Assembly (NCBI GenBank): GCA_025456105.1
Contig: JALOLG010000029.1
Span: forward strand, 1-9,339
DNA: 9,339 nt
Origin: Ilumatobacteraceae bacterium
GTDB lineage: Bacteria > Actinomycetota > Acidimicrobiia > Acidimicrobiales > Ilumatobacteraceae
Reading direction: 5' to 3'
Shown: positions 1 to 6,249 of the stretch, piece by piece
Layout of the letters: every line of letters starts with the position of its first letter
Numbering within the stretch: position 1 is the stretch's first letter
Translations under genes and position numbers: made by a program
The notes under the pieces: model-generated
The model's database searches: none
What the model was told of the DNA's origin: nothing
The model's input: only the letters and a program-made list of their open reading frames with translations

Positions 1-382
1 GGTGATGCGGCTGGTCGACGAGCTGACCGCGGCGATCGATGCGGCCGCGGCGCCGCTCGCCGAGCGGCACGCAGCCGAGGTCGCGGTGGTCGACGCTCGG
101 GCCAAGGCGCTCGGCGAGCGCGGCAGCGGGCGCAAGCAGCTCGAGGAGCGGCACAAGCGCGAGCTGCGCCGACACCGCACCGACGAGCTGCGATCGGGTC
201 TCGCCGAGCTGGCGGGCACCTACCGCGACGCCGCGGTGGCGGGCCGCGGCCCGCGGCCCGATGCGCTGGTGGCGGCGGTCACCGAGATCCACCGCGCGCT
301 CGAGGCGCTCGAGCGCAACCCCAACGAGGCGCTCCTGCTCCAGTCGCTCCTCTGGTCGCTCCCCGCGCTGACGCCCGCCTGA
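1..382 (+). CDS. holB: DNA polymerase III subunit delta' C-terminal part (5' end outside window)
   Basis: The reading frame is open to the left edge and ends at TGA 380-382, so only about the last 127 residues are visible. The delta' subunit is part of the clamp-loader complex that places the beta clamp on DNA. The visible part is Ala/Glu/Arg-rich and helical. It has a charged segment (GRKQLEERHKRELRRHRTDEL) followed by LAGTYRDAAV and a final helix with ALERNPNEALLLQSLL. This resembles the C-terminal helical collar domain of actinobacterial delta' proteins, where a 'LEDRQK...R...D.L...L..LAGLYRDALV' pattern is usual. The ATPase domain lies outside the window. The ATG/GTG codons at positions 2-7 are probably internal, not the start. 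The call rests on remembered family patterns; without the N-terminal P-loop it cannot be certain. Confidence 0.72.
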   Translation, partial: VMRLVDELTAAIDAAAAPLAERHAAEVAVVDARAKALGERGSGRKQLEERHKRELRRHRTDELRSGLAELAGTYRDAAVAGRGPRPDALVAAVTEIHRALEALERNPNEALLLQSLLWSLPALTPA

Positions 383-393
383 CGCCGGTCAGG
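378..393. terminator. Short hairpin spanning two convergent stop codons
   Basis: CCTGAC (378-383) and GTCAGG (388-393) are perfect inverted repeats around a 4-base loop. The left arm contains the holB TGA (380-382) and the right arm contains the SDR stop (TGA read on the minus strand, 389-391). No T tract follows on either side. If it ends transcription it would be a weak, symmetric, bidirectional element; the symmetry could also come simply from two facing TGA codons in GC-rich context. Confidence 0.35.
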
Positions 394-1210
394 ACGACGG
401 CAGGCGGCGGCCGTAGGCGGGCGGGCGGTTGCCGTGCTCGTCGAGGATGTCGAGCTCCTCGGCGACGTCCTCCACCCACTGGATGGTGCCGGTGCGCTCC
501 ATCAGGTCGGGCGACGCCGCGAGCGCGGCGATCACGCGGCCCACCGCCAGCGGCGTCTGGGCGCCGGCCAGGTCGGTGCCCCGCTTGCCCGACCACTCCT
601 GGATGAACTCGGTGGCCACAGTTCCCGGGTAGATCACGCAGCACGCGACGCCCTTGGGCTGCAGCTCGATCGCCATGTCGGCGCTGAGACGGTCGAGGCC
701 GGCCTTGCCGGCGCCGTACGACGACGAGAAGTGGTAGCTCTGCCCACCCGGCGACGACACGTTGAAGATCGCCGATCCGGGTGCCGCGGCGAACAGCAGC
801 GGCGCAGCGTGCCACGACGCCACGTAGTGGGCGCGCAGTCCGATGCCCACCTGGTCGTCCCAGATCGAGATCGGGTGGTCCCAGAAGCCGCCGCCCCACG
901 CGGGCGGGTCGGGGATCTTGTAGACGTTGTTCACCAGGATGTCGAGCCGCCCGTGGTCGTCGGCCACGCGAGCGAACAGGTCGGCGATCTGCGAGTCGAC
1001 GCCGTGGTCGACCTGCACGGGCACGCCGTGCCCGCCGGCCTCGTCGACGAGTCGGGCGGTGGTGTCGATGGTGAGCTCGCCGGCCCCCGTGGAGCGACCC
1101 GTCACGTAGACCGTCGCCCCCTGCTCGCCGAGCGCGACCGCGGTGCCACGACCGATCCCCCGCGAGGCACCGGTGACGACGGCGATCTTGTCCTTCAGCT
1201 GCTGGCTCAT
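389..1210 (-). CDS. Short-chain dehydrogenase/reductase, DHRS1-like
   Basis: This 273-residue classical SDR is an NAD(P)(H)-dependent oxidoreductase expected in the cytoplasm. The Rossmann nucleotide-binding motif TGASRGIG is at residues 13-20, and the NN motif (LVNNVY) at 92-97. The active site has Ser152/153 (NVSSPGG) and Tyr165-x3-Lys169 (YGAGK), followed by YPG at 194-196. Features beyond the generic SDR fold (YVTGRSTGAGE, LVNNVYKIPDP, FWDHPISIWDDQ...GLRAHY, NVSSPGGQSYHF) resemble the DHRS1 group also found in animals. The Arg39 region favours NADP(H), which is an inference. Start ATG 1208-1210 has no Shine-Dalgarno, but a TACGGT hexamer lies just upstream, fitting a leaderless or near-leaderless mRNA. 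It is a single gene, convergent with holB (6-bp gap) and divergent from mntA. The substrate is unknown. Confidence 0.9.
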   Translation of the reverse strand: MSQQLKDKIAVVTGASRGIGRGTAVALGEQGATVYVTGRSTGAGELTIDTTARLVDEAGGHGVPVQVDHGVDSQIADLFARVADDHGRLDILVNNVYKIPDPPAWGGGFWDHPISIWDDQVGIGLRAHYVASWHAAPLLFAAAPGSAIFNVSSPGGQSYHFSSSYGAGKAGLDRLSADMAIELQPKGVACCVIYPGTVATEFIQEWSGKRGTDLAGAQTPLAVGRVIAALAASPDLMERTGTIQWVEDVAEELDILDEHGNRPPAYGRRLPSS

Positions 1211-1219
1211 CGGCCCGGC

Positions 1220-1225
1220 ACCGTA
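1220..1225 (-). promoter_or_regulatory. Possible -10 element for the SDR gene
   Basis: On the minus strand this reads TACGGT, fitting the TANNNT pattern of actinobacterial -10 elements. It ends 9 bases before the ATG at 1210, which would give an mRNA with almost no leader. There is no convincing -35, so this rests on position and one short match only. Confidence 0.3.
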
Positions 1226-1280
1226 CCGGCCACTCGCCGACGACGGCCGATCGGAGCCACGCGGCCAGGTGGCGGCTGCC

Positions 1281-1286
1281 TACGCT
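1281..1286 (+). promoter_or_regulatory. Possible -10 element for a leaderless mntA-hepT transcript
   Basis: TACGCT fits TANNNT and is followed by exactly 6 bases before the A of ATG 1293. That spacing would place the transcription start at the start codon itself, the usual layout of leaderless mRNAs in actinomycetes. The lack of a Shine-Dalgarno before 1293 agrees with this. No clear -35 hexamer is visible. Confidence 0.42.
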
Positions 1287-1292
1287 GCGCCC

Positions 1293-1712
1293 ATGGAGAC
1301 GGGCGGCACGCCACGCGACGCGCTCGAGCGCCTCGCCGTGGCATGCGACGACGGGCGGCTCGACGAGCCGCTCGCCCGGCACGGGGTCGAGGTCGTGACC
1401 GCCTTCGGGAGCGCCATCGACCCCGACGTCGCCGCACCCCACGACCTCGACGTCGCGGTGTGGTGCGGCGGCGACGGCCCGGCCGACCTGCCCGGGCTGG
1501 TGCAGGTGCTCGCGGATGCCGCCGACCACGACGTCGACCTCGCGATCCTCGACACCGCCTCGATCGTGCTGATCAGCGAGGCCGTGACCGGCCGGCCCCT
1601 CTGGGAAGCACGACCCGGGCTGGTCGCCGGATTGCAGATGCGCTTCGTGCCACAGCGGATGGACACCGCATGGCTCCGCGAGCTCGAGCTCGAACGGCTC
1701 GCCGGGCGATGA
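1293..1712 (+). CDS. mntA: MntA-like minimal nucleotidyltransferase (antitoxin)
   Basis: This 139-residue MNT-domain protein carries the polymerase-beta-type active site: Gly39-Ser40, ten residues, Asp51-x-Asp53 (HDLDVAV), so an exact GSX10DXD spacing, plus a likely third acidic residue at Asp82 (DVDLAIL). Characterised MntA antitoxins use ATP to add AMP units to a tyrosine of their HepT partner, which silences the RNase. The residue before the first Asp is His rather than the more common Ser, a small deviation. Start ATG 1293 is chosen because it gives the usual MNT length and sits just after a -10-like hexamer; the open frame extends further upstream but crosses into the divergent SDR gene. 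The stop overlaps the next ATG by 4 bases (ATGA), linking the two genes tightly. Role is inferred from motif and pairing. Confidence 0.86.
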   Translation: METGGTPRDALERLAVACDDGRLDEPLARHGVEVVTAFGSAIDPDVAAPHDLDVAVWCGGDGPADLPGLVQVLADAADHDVDLAILDTASIVLISEAVTGRPLWEARPGLVAGLQMRFVPQRMDTAWLRELELERLAGR

Positions 1713-2152
1713 CCCCACGACGGCTCGACCGCGATCGGATCACCGAGGCGCTGCGGTCGATCGAGCTGTTCGCCGGCGACCTCGAACCCCACGCCGGGGT
1801 GACGGCAGCCGAGCTCGTCGACGACCGGCAGCGGCGCAACGCGATCGAGCGCGCGCTGATCGGGATCGTCGACCTGGCCATCTCGGTCGGCACCCACCTG
1901 CTGGCCCACCTCGGCCGCCGGCAGGCGCCCACCTACCGCGGCTCCTTCGAGGCCCTGGAAGCCGCAGGTGTGGTCGACGCGTCCACCGCGGCGACCTTCG
2001 GCAGCGCCGCCGGCATGCGCAACATCCTCGTGCACCAGTACACGCAGATCGACCCGGAGGTGGTCGCCCGCGCCGCGACGACGATGCCGGCCGATGCCCG
2101 CCGCTACGTGGAGCAGGTCGCCGGCTGGCTGCTCGACCAGCCGGCCGAGTGA
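1709..2152 (+). CDS. hepT: HepT-like HEPN-domain RNase toxin (DUF86)
   Basis: This 147-residue helical protein has the HEPN RNase motif RX4HXY near its C-terminus: Arg104, His109 and Tyr111 in GMRNILVHQY. In studied HepT toxins the Arg and His cut RNA (tRNA in the best-known case) in a dimer, and the tyrosine is the residue AMPylated by MntA. All three are intact, so toxin and antitoxin both look functional. The ILVDLAISVGTHLLA-like helix (residues 51-67: IGIVDLAISVGTHLLAH) is typical of DUF86 proteins. Start ATG 1709 overlaps the mntA stop as ATGA and has no strong ribosome site, so it is probably read by translational coupling. The frame is open far upstream without an in-frame stop, but that upstream part is antisense to the SDR gene or overlaps mntA and is not coding. 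Confidence 0.88.
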   Translation: MTPRRLDRDRITEALRSIELFAGDLEPHAGVTAAELVDDRQRRNAIERALIGIVDLAISVGTHLLAHLGRRQAPTYRGSFEALEAAGVVDASTAATFGSAAGMRNILVHQYTQIDPEVVARAATTMPADARRYVEQVAGWLLDQPAE

Positions 2153-2176
2153 CCGCTACGCGGTGACGGTGGCCGG
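2141..2176. terminator. Candidate bidirectional terminator between hepT and P450 genes
   Basis: An interrupted hairpin covers the convergent junction. Outer arms are CCGGCC (2141-2146) and GGCCGG (2171-2176). Inner arms are GTGACCGC (2149-2156) and GCGGTGAC (2160-2167), with one G-G mismatch and a 3-base loop TAC. The hepT TGA (2150-2152) and P450 TAG (2156-2158 on the minus strand) are both inside it, only 3 bases apart. No T-run follows on either side, so it is not a textbook intrinsic terminator. Confidence 0.45.
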
Positions 2177-3451
2177 CGTCATCTCGAGCGTGAGCGACGT
2201 GAGGCCGCGCAGCATGAAGCTCGGGAAGTAGCCGTACTGGTTGTCGTCGGCCAGGCGGAACGACTCGATCCGCGCCGCCAGCTCCTGCAGGGCGATGCGC
2301 CCCTCGAGCCGCGAGAGGTTGGCGCCCAGGCAGTAGTGGATGCCCTTGCCGAACGCGAGGTGGTCGCGGACGTGGTCGCGGTCGGGGTCGAACTCGTCGG
2401 GGTGCGGGAACACCGACTCGTCGCGGTTGGCCGAGCTGAACACGATGACGATGCGCGAGCCCTCGGGCAGGGGCACCCCGCCGAGCTCGGTGTCGCGGGT
2501 GACGATGCGGAACATCCCCTGGGTGGGCGTCGAGAGCCGCAGCGTCTCCTCCACGATGCGGTCGACCCGATCGGGATCGGCGCGCACGGCGTCCCACTGG
2601 TCGGGGTGCTCGCCGAGCAGGCGCATCATCTCGGTGAGCATCTTCGTGGTGGTCTCGTTGCCGGCCACCAGCAGCTGCTGCACGATGCTCAGCATCTCGG
2701 GCATGTCGAGCGGACGACGGTCGGTCACGTCGGGATCGTCGTCGTCGATCCGGGCGTTGAGCAGGTTGGTCAGCAGGTCGTCCTGCGGCTCGGTGCGACG
2801 ACGCTCGAGCTGCTCGGCGAAGTAGTGCTGGAACTCGTTGACGCCGCGCTCGGCCGCGACCCGACCATCGATGTCGAGCTGCGTGCCGATGCCGGCGATC
2901 GAGTCGTCGGACCAGCGCTTGAAGTCGGCGAGGCGCTCGTCGGGCACGTTGAGCGCCTTCGCGATCACGCGCACGGGCAGCGGCACCGCGAACTCCTCGA
3001 CGAACTCGACCGAGGCGGTCCCGCCGGCGGCAGCCGCCTTGGCGACGATCGCGTCGAGCAGCTCGGTGGTGATCCGACGGATCTCGGGCTCGAGGTCGGC
3101 GATCGCCCGCGGCGAGAACGCCTTGGCCACCAGACGGCGGTAGCGCGTGTGGTCGGGCTGGTCGGCGGTGAGCATGGTGGGCACCCGCGGGTAGCCCTCG
3201 CGCATCACCTCGGCCATCTTCGCCCGGTCCTCGGCGGGCATCGGCATGCTCGCCCCGCCGAACTGCGAGGAGTAGAGCTGCGGGTCGCGCACCACCTCGA
3301 GCACGAGGTCGTGGCGCGTCACGAGGTACAGCCCGCCCAGGTGGTCGAGGCGCAGCACCGGCGCCTCCTCGCGCATCTGCGCGTAGTGCGGGAACGGGCA
3401 CTGCAGCACCGTCGGGTCGAAGGGGTTGAACGTGGCCAGGTCGGTGGACAT
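2156..3451 (-). CDS. Cytochrome P450 monooxygenase
   Basis: This 431-residue soluble bacterial P450 is full length for the family. Signatures seen: HTRYR at 101-105 (C-helix, haem propionate contact), oxygen-activating I-helix AGNETT at 263-268, ExxR at Glu302-Arg305, the FDPDR region at 354-358, and haem-binding FGKGIHYCLG at 367-376 with Cys374 as the iron ligand. No membrane anchor is present. Overall style (TMLTADQPDHTRYRR, NRDESVFPHPDEFDPDRDH) is that of class I actinobacterial P450s that oxidise sterols, terpenoids and similar hydrophobic compounds; I cannot place it in a CYP family. Two in-frame ATGs (3457 and 3451) are possible; 3451 is preferred because GAGGAG lies 6 bases before it. 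It is the last of three minus-strand genes, 28 bp after the F420 enzyme gene. No ferredoxin gene is adjacent, so redox partners must come from elsewhere. Confidence 0.95.
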   Translation of the reverse strand: MSTDLATFNPFDPTVLQCPFPHYAQMREEAPVLRLDHLGGLYLVTRHDLVLEVVRDPQLYSSQFGGASMPMPAEDRAKMAEVMREGYPRVPTMLTADQPDHTRYRRLVAKAFSPRAIADLEPEIRRITTELLDAIVAKAAAAGGTASVEFVEEFAVPLPVRVIAKALNVPDERLADFKRWSDDSIAGIGTQLDIDGRVAAERGVNEFQHYFAEQLERRRTEPQDDLLTNLLNARIDDDDPDVTDRRPLDMPEMLSIVQQLLVAGNETTTKMLTEMMRLLGEHPDQWDAVRADPDRVDRIVEETLRLSTPTQGMFRIVTRDTELGGVPLPEGSRIVIVFSSANRDESVFPHPDEFDPDRDHVRDHLAFGKGIHYCLGANLSRLEGRIALQELAARIESFRLADDNQYGYFPSFMLRGLTSLTLEMTPATVTA

Positions 3452-3457
3452 GGGCAT

Positions 3458-3463
3458 CTCCTC
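3458..3463 (-). promoter_or_regulatory. Ribosome binding site that selects the P450 start
   Basis: GAGGAG on the minus strand is 6 bases upstream of ATG 3451 but directly abuts ATG 3457. The spacing favours the downstream ATG (protein starting MSTDL) over the upstream one (MPMSTDL). Confidence 0.6.
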
Positions 3464-3479
3464 GGATCCAGGGGGCGGG

Positions 3480-4451
3480 TCAGGTGCCGGCGAGTCGCTC
3501 GACGATCGGGGCGACCGCCTCGACCGCCGACGACCCGAACGTGACGTAGCTGATGCCGTAGGTCTCGCGACGCTCCTGCAGCATGTCGCAGATCGCGTCG
3601 ACCGAGCCGACGAGGGCGTGCGGGTGCTCGCCGAACGCCTCGGGGCTGAGCCCGAACATCGGGGCCATCTTCTCGAGGGTGGCCTCGCGCTGGTCGGTGA
3701 CGATGGTGAAGTACGCGCCGATCTCGATCTCGATCTGGTCGAACCGGTCGCCGGCGCCGGCCTTGATCCACTCGAGCTTCTGCGCCGTGAGCTCGGCCGT
3801 GCTGCTGCCCACACCGGCCGGGCCGATCTTGCCCGACGAGTTGTCGAAGTTGAGGCTCACGATGTCGGCCTCGCGCCCGGCGATGCCGAGCACGCGCTTG
3901 GCACCGCCGCCGATCATGATCGGCGGGCACGGGCGCTGCACCGGCTTGGGGACGCCCTCGAAGCCGACCGCGTGGACGTGCGTGCCGGTGACCTCGGCGA
4001 CGCCGTCGCCGAACAGCGCCCGCAACACGGTGATGGTCTCCTCCATGCGGTCGAGCCGCACCCCGGGCGGGTCGAAGGGCACACCGATCGCCTCGTACTC
4101 GCCCTGCAACCAGCCGGCTCCGAGGCCGATCTCGAGTCGACCGTCGGAGAGGAAGTCGAGCGTCGCCAGCTCCTTGGCGAGCATCACGGGGTTGCGGTAG
4201 TCGGTGCAGAACACCCGGCAGCCGATCTTGATCGTCGAGGTCACCTCGGCGGCGACGGCCATCGCCGGGATCGGGGCGACGTCGACCACCGGGTGGTTGG
4301 TCGCAGCGAGCGCCGGCCCCGGCCCGATGACGTGATCGGACGTGTGGAACGTGGAGAAGCCGAGGGCCTCGGCACGACGCGCCTGCTCGCGCCAGTGGGC
4401 GCCCGACGTGGCGTTGTACGCCTGCAGGCCGAAGCGGAACGGGTGTGTCAT
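3480..4451 (-). CDS. LLM-class F420-dependent oxidoreductase
   Basis: This 323-residue protein belongs to the luciferase-like monooxygenase TIM-barrel superfamily, whose actinobacterial members mostly use coenzyme F420 for hydride transfer. Visible features: opening strand FRFGLQAYNA (5-14), WREQARRAEALGFSTFHTSDH (20-40), TIKIGCRVFCTDYRNPVMLAKELATLD (73-99), the conserved GRLEIGLGAGW at 104-114, and PPIMIGGGAKRVL (176-188). It looks most like the subgroup named after MSMEG_2516 (TIGR03621), from memory of its N-terminal pattern. Start ATG 4451 has GGAGGT 6 bases upstream and overlaps the stop of the preceding gene as ATGA, so the two proteins are made from one transcript with coupled translation. 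F420 rather than FMN as cofactor is inferred from the family; the substrate is unknown. Confidence 0.92.
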   Translation of the reverse strand: MTHPFRFGLQAYNATSGAHWREQARRAEALGFSTFHTSDHVIGPGPALAATNHPVVDVAPIPAMAVAAEVTSTIKIGCRVFCTDYRNPVMLAKELATLDFLSDGRLEIGLGAGWLQGEYEAIGVPFDPPGVRLDRMEETITVLRALFGDGVAEVTGTHVHAVGFEGVPKPVQRPCPPIMIGGGAKRVLGIAGREADIVSLNFDNSSGKIGPAGVGSSTAELTAQKLEWIKAGAGDRFDQIEIEIGAYFTIVTDQREATLEKMAPMFGLSPEAFGEHPHALVGSVDAICDMLQERRETYGISYVTFGSSAVEAVAPIVERLAGT

Positions 4452-6190
4452 GACGGGACCTCCAGGACCGTGACGGCGCCGGTGTCGCCGTTCACCTCGA
4501 TGAGCGAGCCGTCGGGGATCCGCTCGGTGGCGCCGGTGGCGCTCACCACGCACGGGAGCCCGAGCTCGCGGCTGACGATGATGGCGTGGCTGATCTGCCC
4601 GCCGACGTCGACCACCACACCGCCGACGGCCATGAACAGCGGGGTCCAGGCCGGGTCGGTGAGCGGCGCGACGAGGATGTCGCCGGGCGACAGGTCGCCG
4701 GGGTCGCCGGGGTCGGTGACGACCCGGGCGCGTCCCGTGATGGTGCCGGGGCACCCGGGAACGCCTTGCAGCACCTCGCCGACGACGGCGGCGACCGCGC
4801 CGCTCTCGCCGCGGCGCTGGTACGCCGACAGCGGCGGCACCTGACCGTCGACGATGAAGTACGGCGGGATCAGATCCCAGAGCTCGAGCCAGTCGGCGTA
4901 GCGCTGGGCGAGCGTGTCGGTGAACGACGCCGGGTCGGCCACGAACGGCTCGAGCTCGTCGTCGAGGAGCATGAACACGTGGCGGGCGTCGCGCAGCGTG
5001 CCCCGCTCGGCATGACGCCGACCGAGCTCGCGGAACGCCATGCGCCCCTCGTGCACGGCCCGGATGATGTTGGTCTTGGTGCGCTCGCGGAACGCCAGCT
5101 GGTTGGCCGCCACGAGCGCCGCCTCGAACTGCCCGGCCAGCTCCTCGCCGAGCGGGGCCACCCTGGCGCGCACCTCCTCGGTGAGCGCAGCGCGCTCCTC
5201 GGCGCGGCGCTGGTTGCGGATGCGCGGCGACTCGTCGTCGCTCTGGAAGCGGACCCGATCGATGATCGCGAGCACGAGCTCGGGGCGCAGCTCCCACGTG
5301 TCGGCGCTGATCTCCCACTCGTTCGGGCCCCGCGACCCGAAGTCGACGAGGAACTGGTCGAAGCCGGCGAGGAACGAGGTCGCATCGGGCGACCCCGAGG
5401 CCCGCAGCCGCTCGAGCAGGCCCGTCACGCCGTCGTCGAACGCGGCGCTGAGCTCGGCCGAGGCCCGCACCTGGCGCGACAGCTCCCACATGGCGTAGCT
5501 CGGCTCGGCGGAGTCGACGTCGCCGAGGCCGGCGACGAGCTTCATCGGCACCGTCGGGTCGCCGATGGCCTGACCGACCGCGAACAGGATGCCGGGTGCG
5601 ATGCCCGAGCCGCTGGAGGTGCGGGTGTGGCTCTCGAACAGCTTCTGCAGCATCGGCTGGGTGGTGCGGGCGTAGGCCACGAGCCCGGCGTCGTCGAGCG
5701 ATGCGAGATCGGGCCGGTTCGCGCGCAGGGCGATCGTCTGGGCCTTCTCCTCGTCGAACTCGGGCCACGCGGTGGTGGACATCACCCACCCGAGGTACTC
5801 GCCGATCTTGGGCACGAGGTCGGGCCGGTCGTCGTCGGGGTGCGGCGTGTACGGCGGCACGTCGGGGTGGTCGCCGAAGAACGCGAGGTCGAGCTGCTCG
5901 ACGGTGACCGCCGGGTTGCGCACGCCCTGCATGCGCACGTTGGAGAGGTTGATGTAGAAGTAGCCGCCGAAGAACCCGCACGCCTCCGGGTAGCGCTCGT
6001 CGAACTCCTCGAGCTCGTAGACGCCCTCGTTCACGTAGCCGTCGCGCCACCCGAGGCAGATGCCCTTCTCCCACGTGAACTGCTGACCGAGCGGGCTCGC
6101 CGGGGTGGGCAGCACCTCGCCGGCGTTCGACCGCGTGTAGTGCGGCCAGCGCGGGCTGGGCGGCCAGTCGGTGAACCAACGGTCCTGCAT
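4448..6190 (-). CDS. PEP-utilising phosphohistidine-domain protein without ATP-grasp domain
   Basis: This 580-residue protein ends in a PEP-utilisers mobile (swivelling) domain: VPGCPGTITGRARVV at 477-491, PGDILVAPLTDPAWTPLF at 502-519, then GGQISHAIIVSRELGLPCVV at 530-549. His535 in the GG-x2-SH motif is the predicted phosphorylated histidine. Residues 10-35 (PPSPRWPHYTRSNAGEVLP...SPLG) and the helical middle resemble the substrate-binding middle domain of rifampin phosphotransferase-like proteins. The ATP-grasp domain that loads the histidine in PEP synthase, pyruvate phosphate dikinase and rifampin phosphotransferase is missing; the protein is not truncated, so a partner must supply it, as in two-subunit phenylphosphate synthase. 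Start ATG 6190 is preferred, with GAGGGGGAG just upstream; an upstream ATG at 6235 would lie in the operator/promoter. It is first of three minus-strand genes. Its acceptor is unknown. Confidence 0.88.
   Translation of the reverse strand: MQDRWFTDWPPSPRWPHYTRSNAGEVLPTPASPLGQQFTWEKGICLGWRDGYVNEGVYELEEFDERYPEACGFFGGYFYINLSNVRMQGVRNPAVTVEQLDLAFFGDHPDVPPYTPHPDDDRPDLVPKIGEYLGWVMSTTAWPEFDEEKAQTIALRANRPDLASLDDAGLVAYARTTQPMLQKLFESHTRTSSGSGIAPGILFAVGQAIGDPTVPMKLVAGLGDVDSAEPSYAMWELSRQVRASAELSAAFDDGVTGLLERLRASGSPDATSFLAGFDQFLVDFGSRGPNEWEISADTWELRPELVLAIIDRVRFQSDDESPRIRNQRRAEERAALTEEVRARVAPLGEELAGQFEAALVAANQLAFRERTKTNIIRAVHEGRMAFRELGRRHAERGTLRDARHVFMLLDDELEPFVADPASFTDTLAQRYADWLELWDLIPPYFIVDGQVPPLSAYQRRGESGAVAAVVGEVLQGVPGCPGTITGRARVVTDPGDPGDLSPGDILVAPLTDPAWTPLFMAVGGVVVDVGGQISHAIIVSRELGLPCVVSATGATERIPDGSLIEVNGDTGAVTVLEVPS
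4458..4463 (-). promoter_or_regulatory. Strong ribosome binding site inside the upstream gene
   Basis: GGAGGT on the minus strand lies 6 bases before ATG 4451 and within the last codons of the PEP-utilising gene. It fixes the start of the F420 enzyme at 4451 rather than in the long open frame further upstream. Confidence 0.75.
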
Positions 6191-6193
6191 GCA

Positions 6194-6202
6194 CTCCCCC
6201 TC
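6194..6202 (-). promoter_or_regulatory. Ribosome binding site that selects the PEP-utilising gene start
   Basis: GAGGGGGAG on the minus strand precedes ATG 6190. Its GAGG part is 8 bases from the start codon. It supports 6190 over the in-frame ATG at 6235. Confidence 0.6.
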
Positions 6203-6233
6203 GTGAGCGGGCCCGACCCCCGGGCTCCGGCGC

Positions 6234-6239
6234 AAACTA
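6234..6239 (-). promoter_or_regulatory. Possible -10 element for the minus-strand operon
   Basis: TAGTTT on the minus strand, inside the left arm of the palindrome, fits TANNNT. It would start transcription near 6227, giving a leader of about 35-40 bases before ATG 6190 that includes the ribosome site. No clear -35 hexamer is seen, which is common in actinomycetes. Confidence 0.45.
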
Positions 6240-6249
6240 ATCGACCGGT

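Noticed and set aside
1143..1292. N-terminal extension of mntA
   Set aside because: It would overlap the start of the divergent SDR and adds no MNT-like sequence; ATG 1293 gives the normal length and sits after a -10-like hexamer.
434..1708. Upstream extension of the hepT frame
   Set aside because: Antisense to the SDR gene and overlapping mntA; Arg-rich nonsense sequence. HepT domain begins at ATG 1709.
279..1718. 479-codon minus-strand frame over the SDR and mntA
   Set aside because: Shadow frame of the SDR and mntA with low-complexity composition and no domain.
3452..3814. Extension of the P450 frame upstream of 3451
   Set aside because: It overlaps the F420 oxidoreductase gene in another frame and is Ser/Arg-rich shadow; GAGGAG supports 3451.
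2336..4844. Plus-strand long frames opposite the P450, F420 and PEP-utilising genes
   Set aside because: His/Val/Arg-rich antisense translations without motifs, expected from the strong third-position GC of the true genes.
4452..6194. Extension of the F420 enzyme frame into a 904-codon protein
   Set aside because: Out-of-frame shadow of the PEP-utilising gene (His/Arg/Pro-rich); GGAGGT plus ATGA overlap mark the real start at 4451.
6191..6235. Longer start (ATG 6235) for the PEP-utilising gene
   Set aside because: It would place coding sequence inside the operator/-10 region; ATG 6190 has the ribosome site and begins the family-like sequence.
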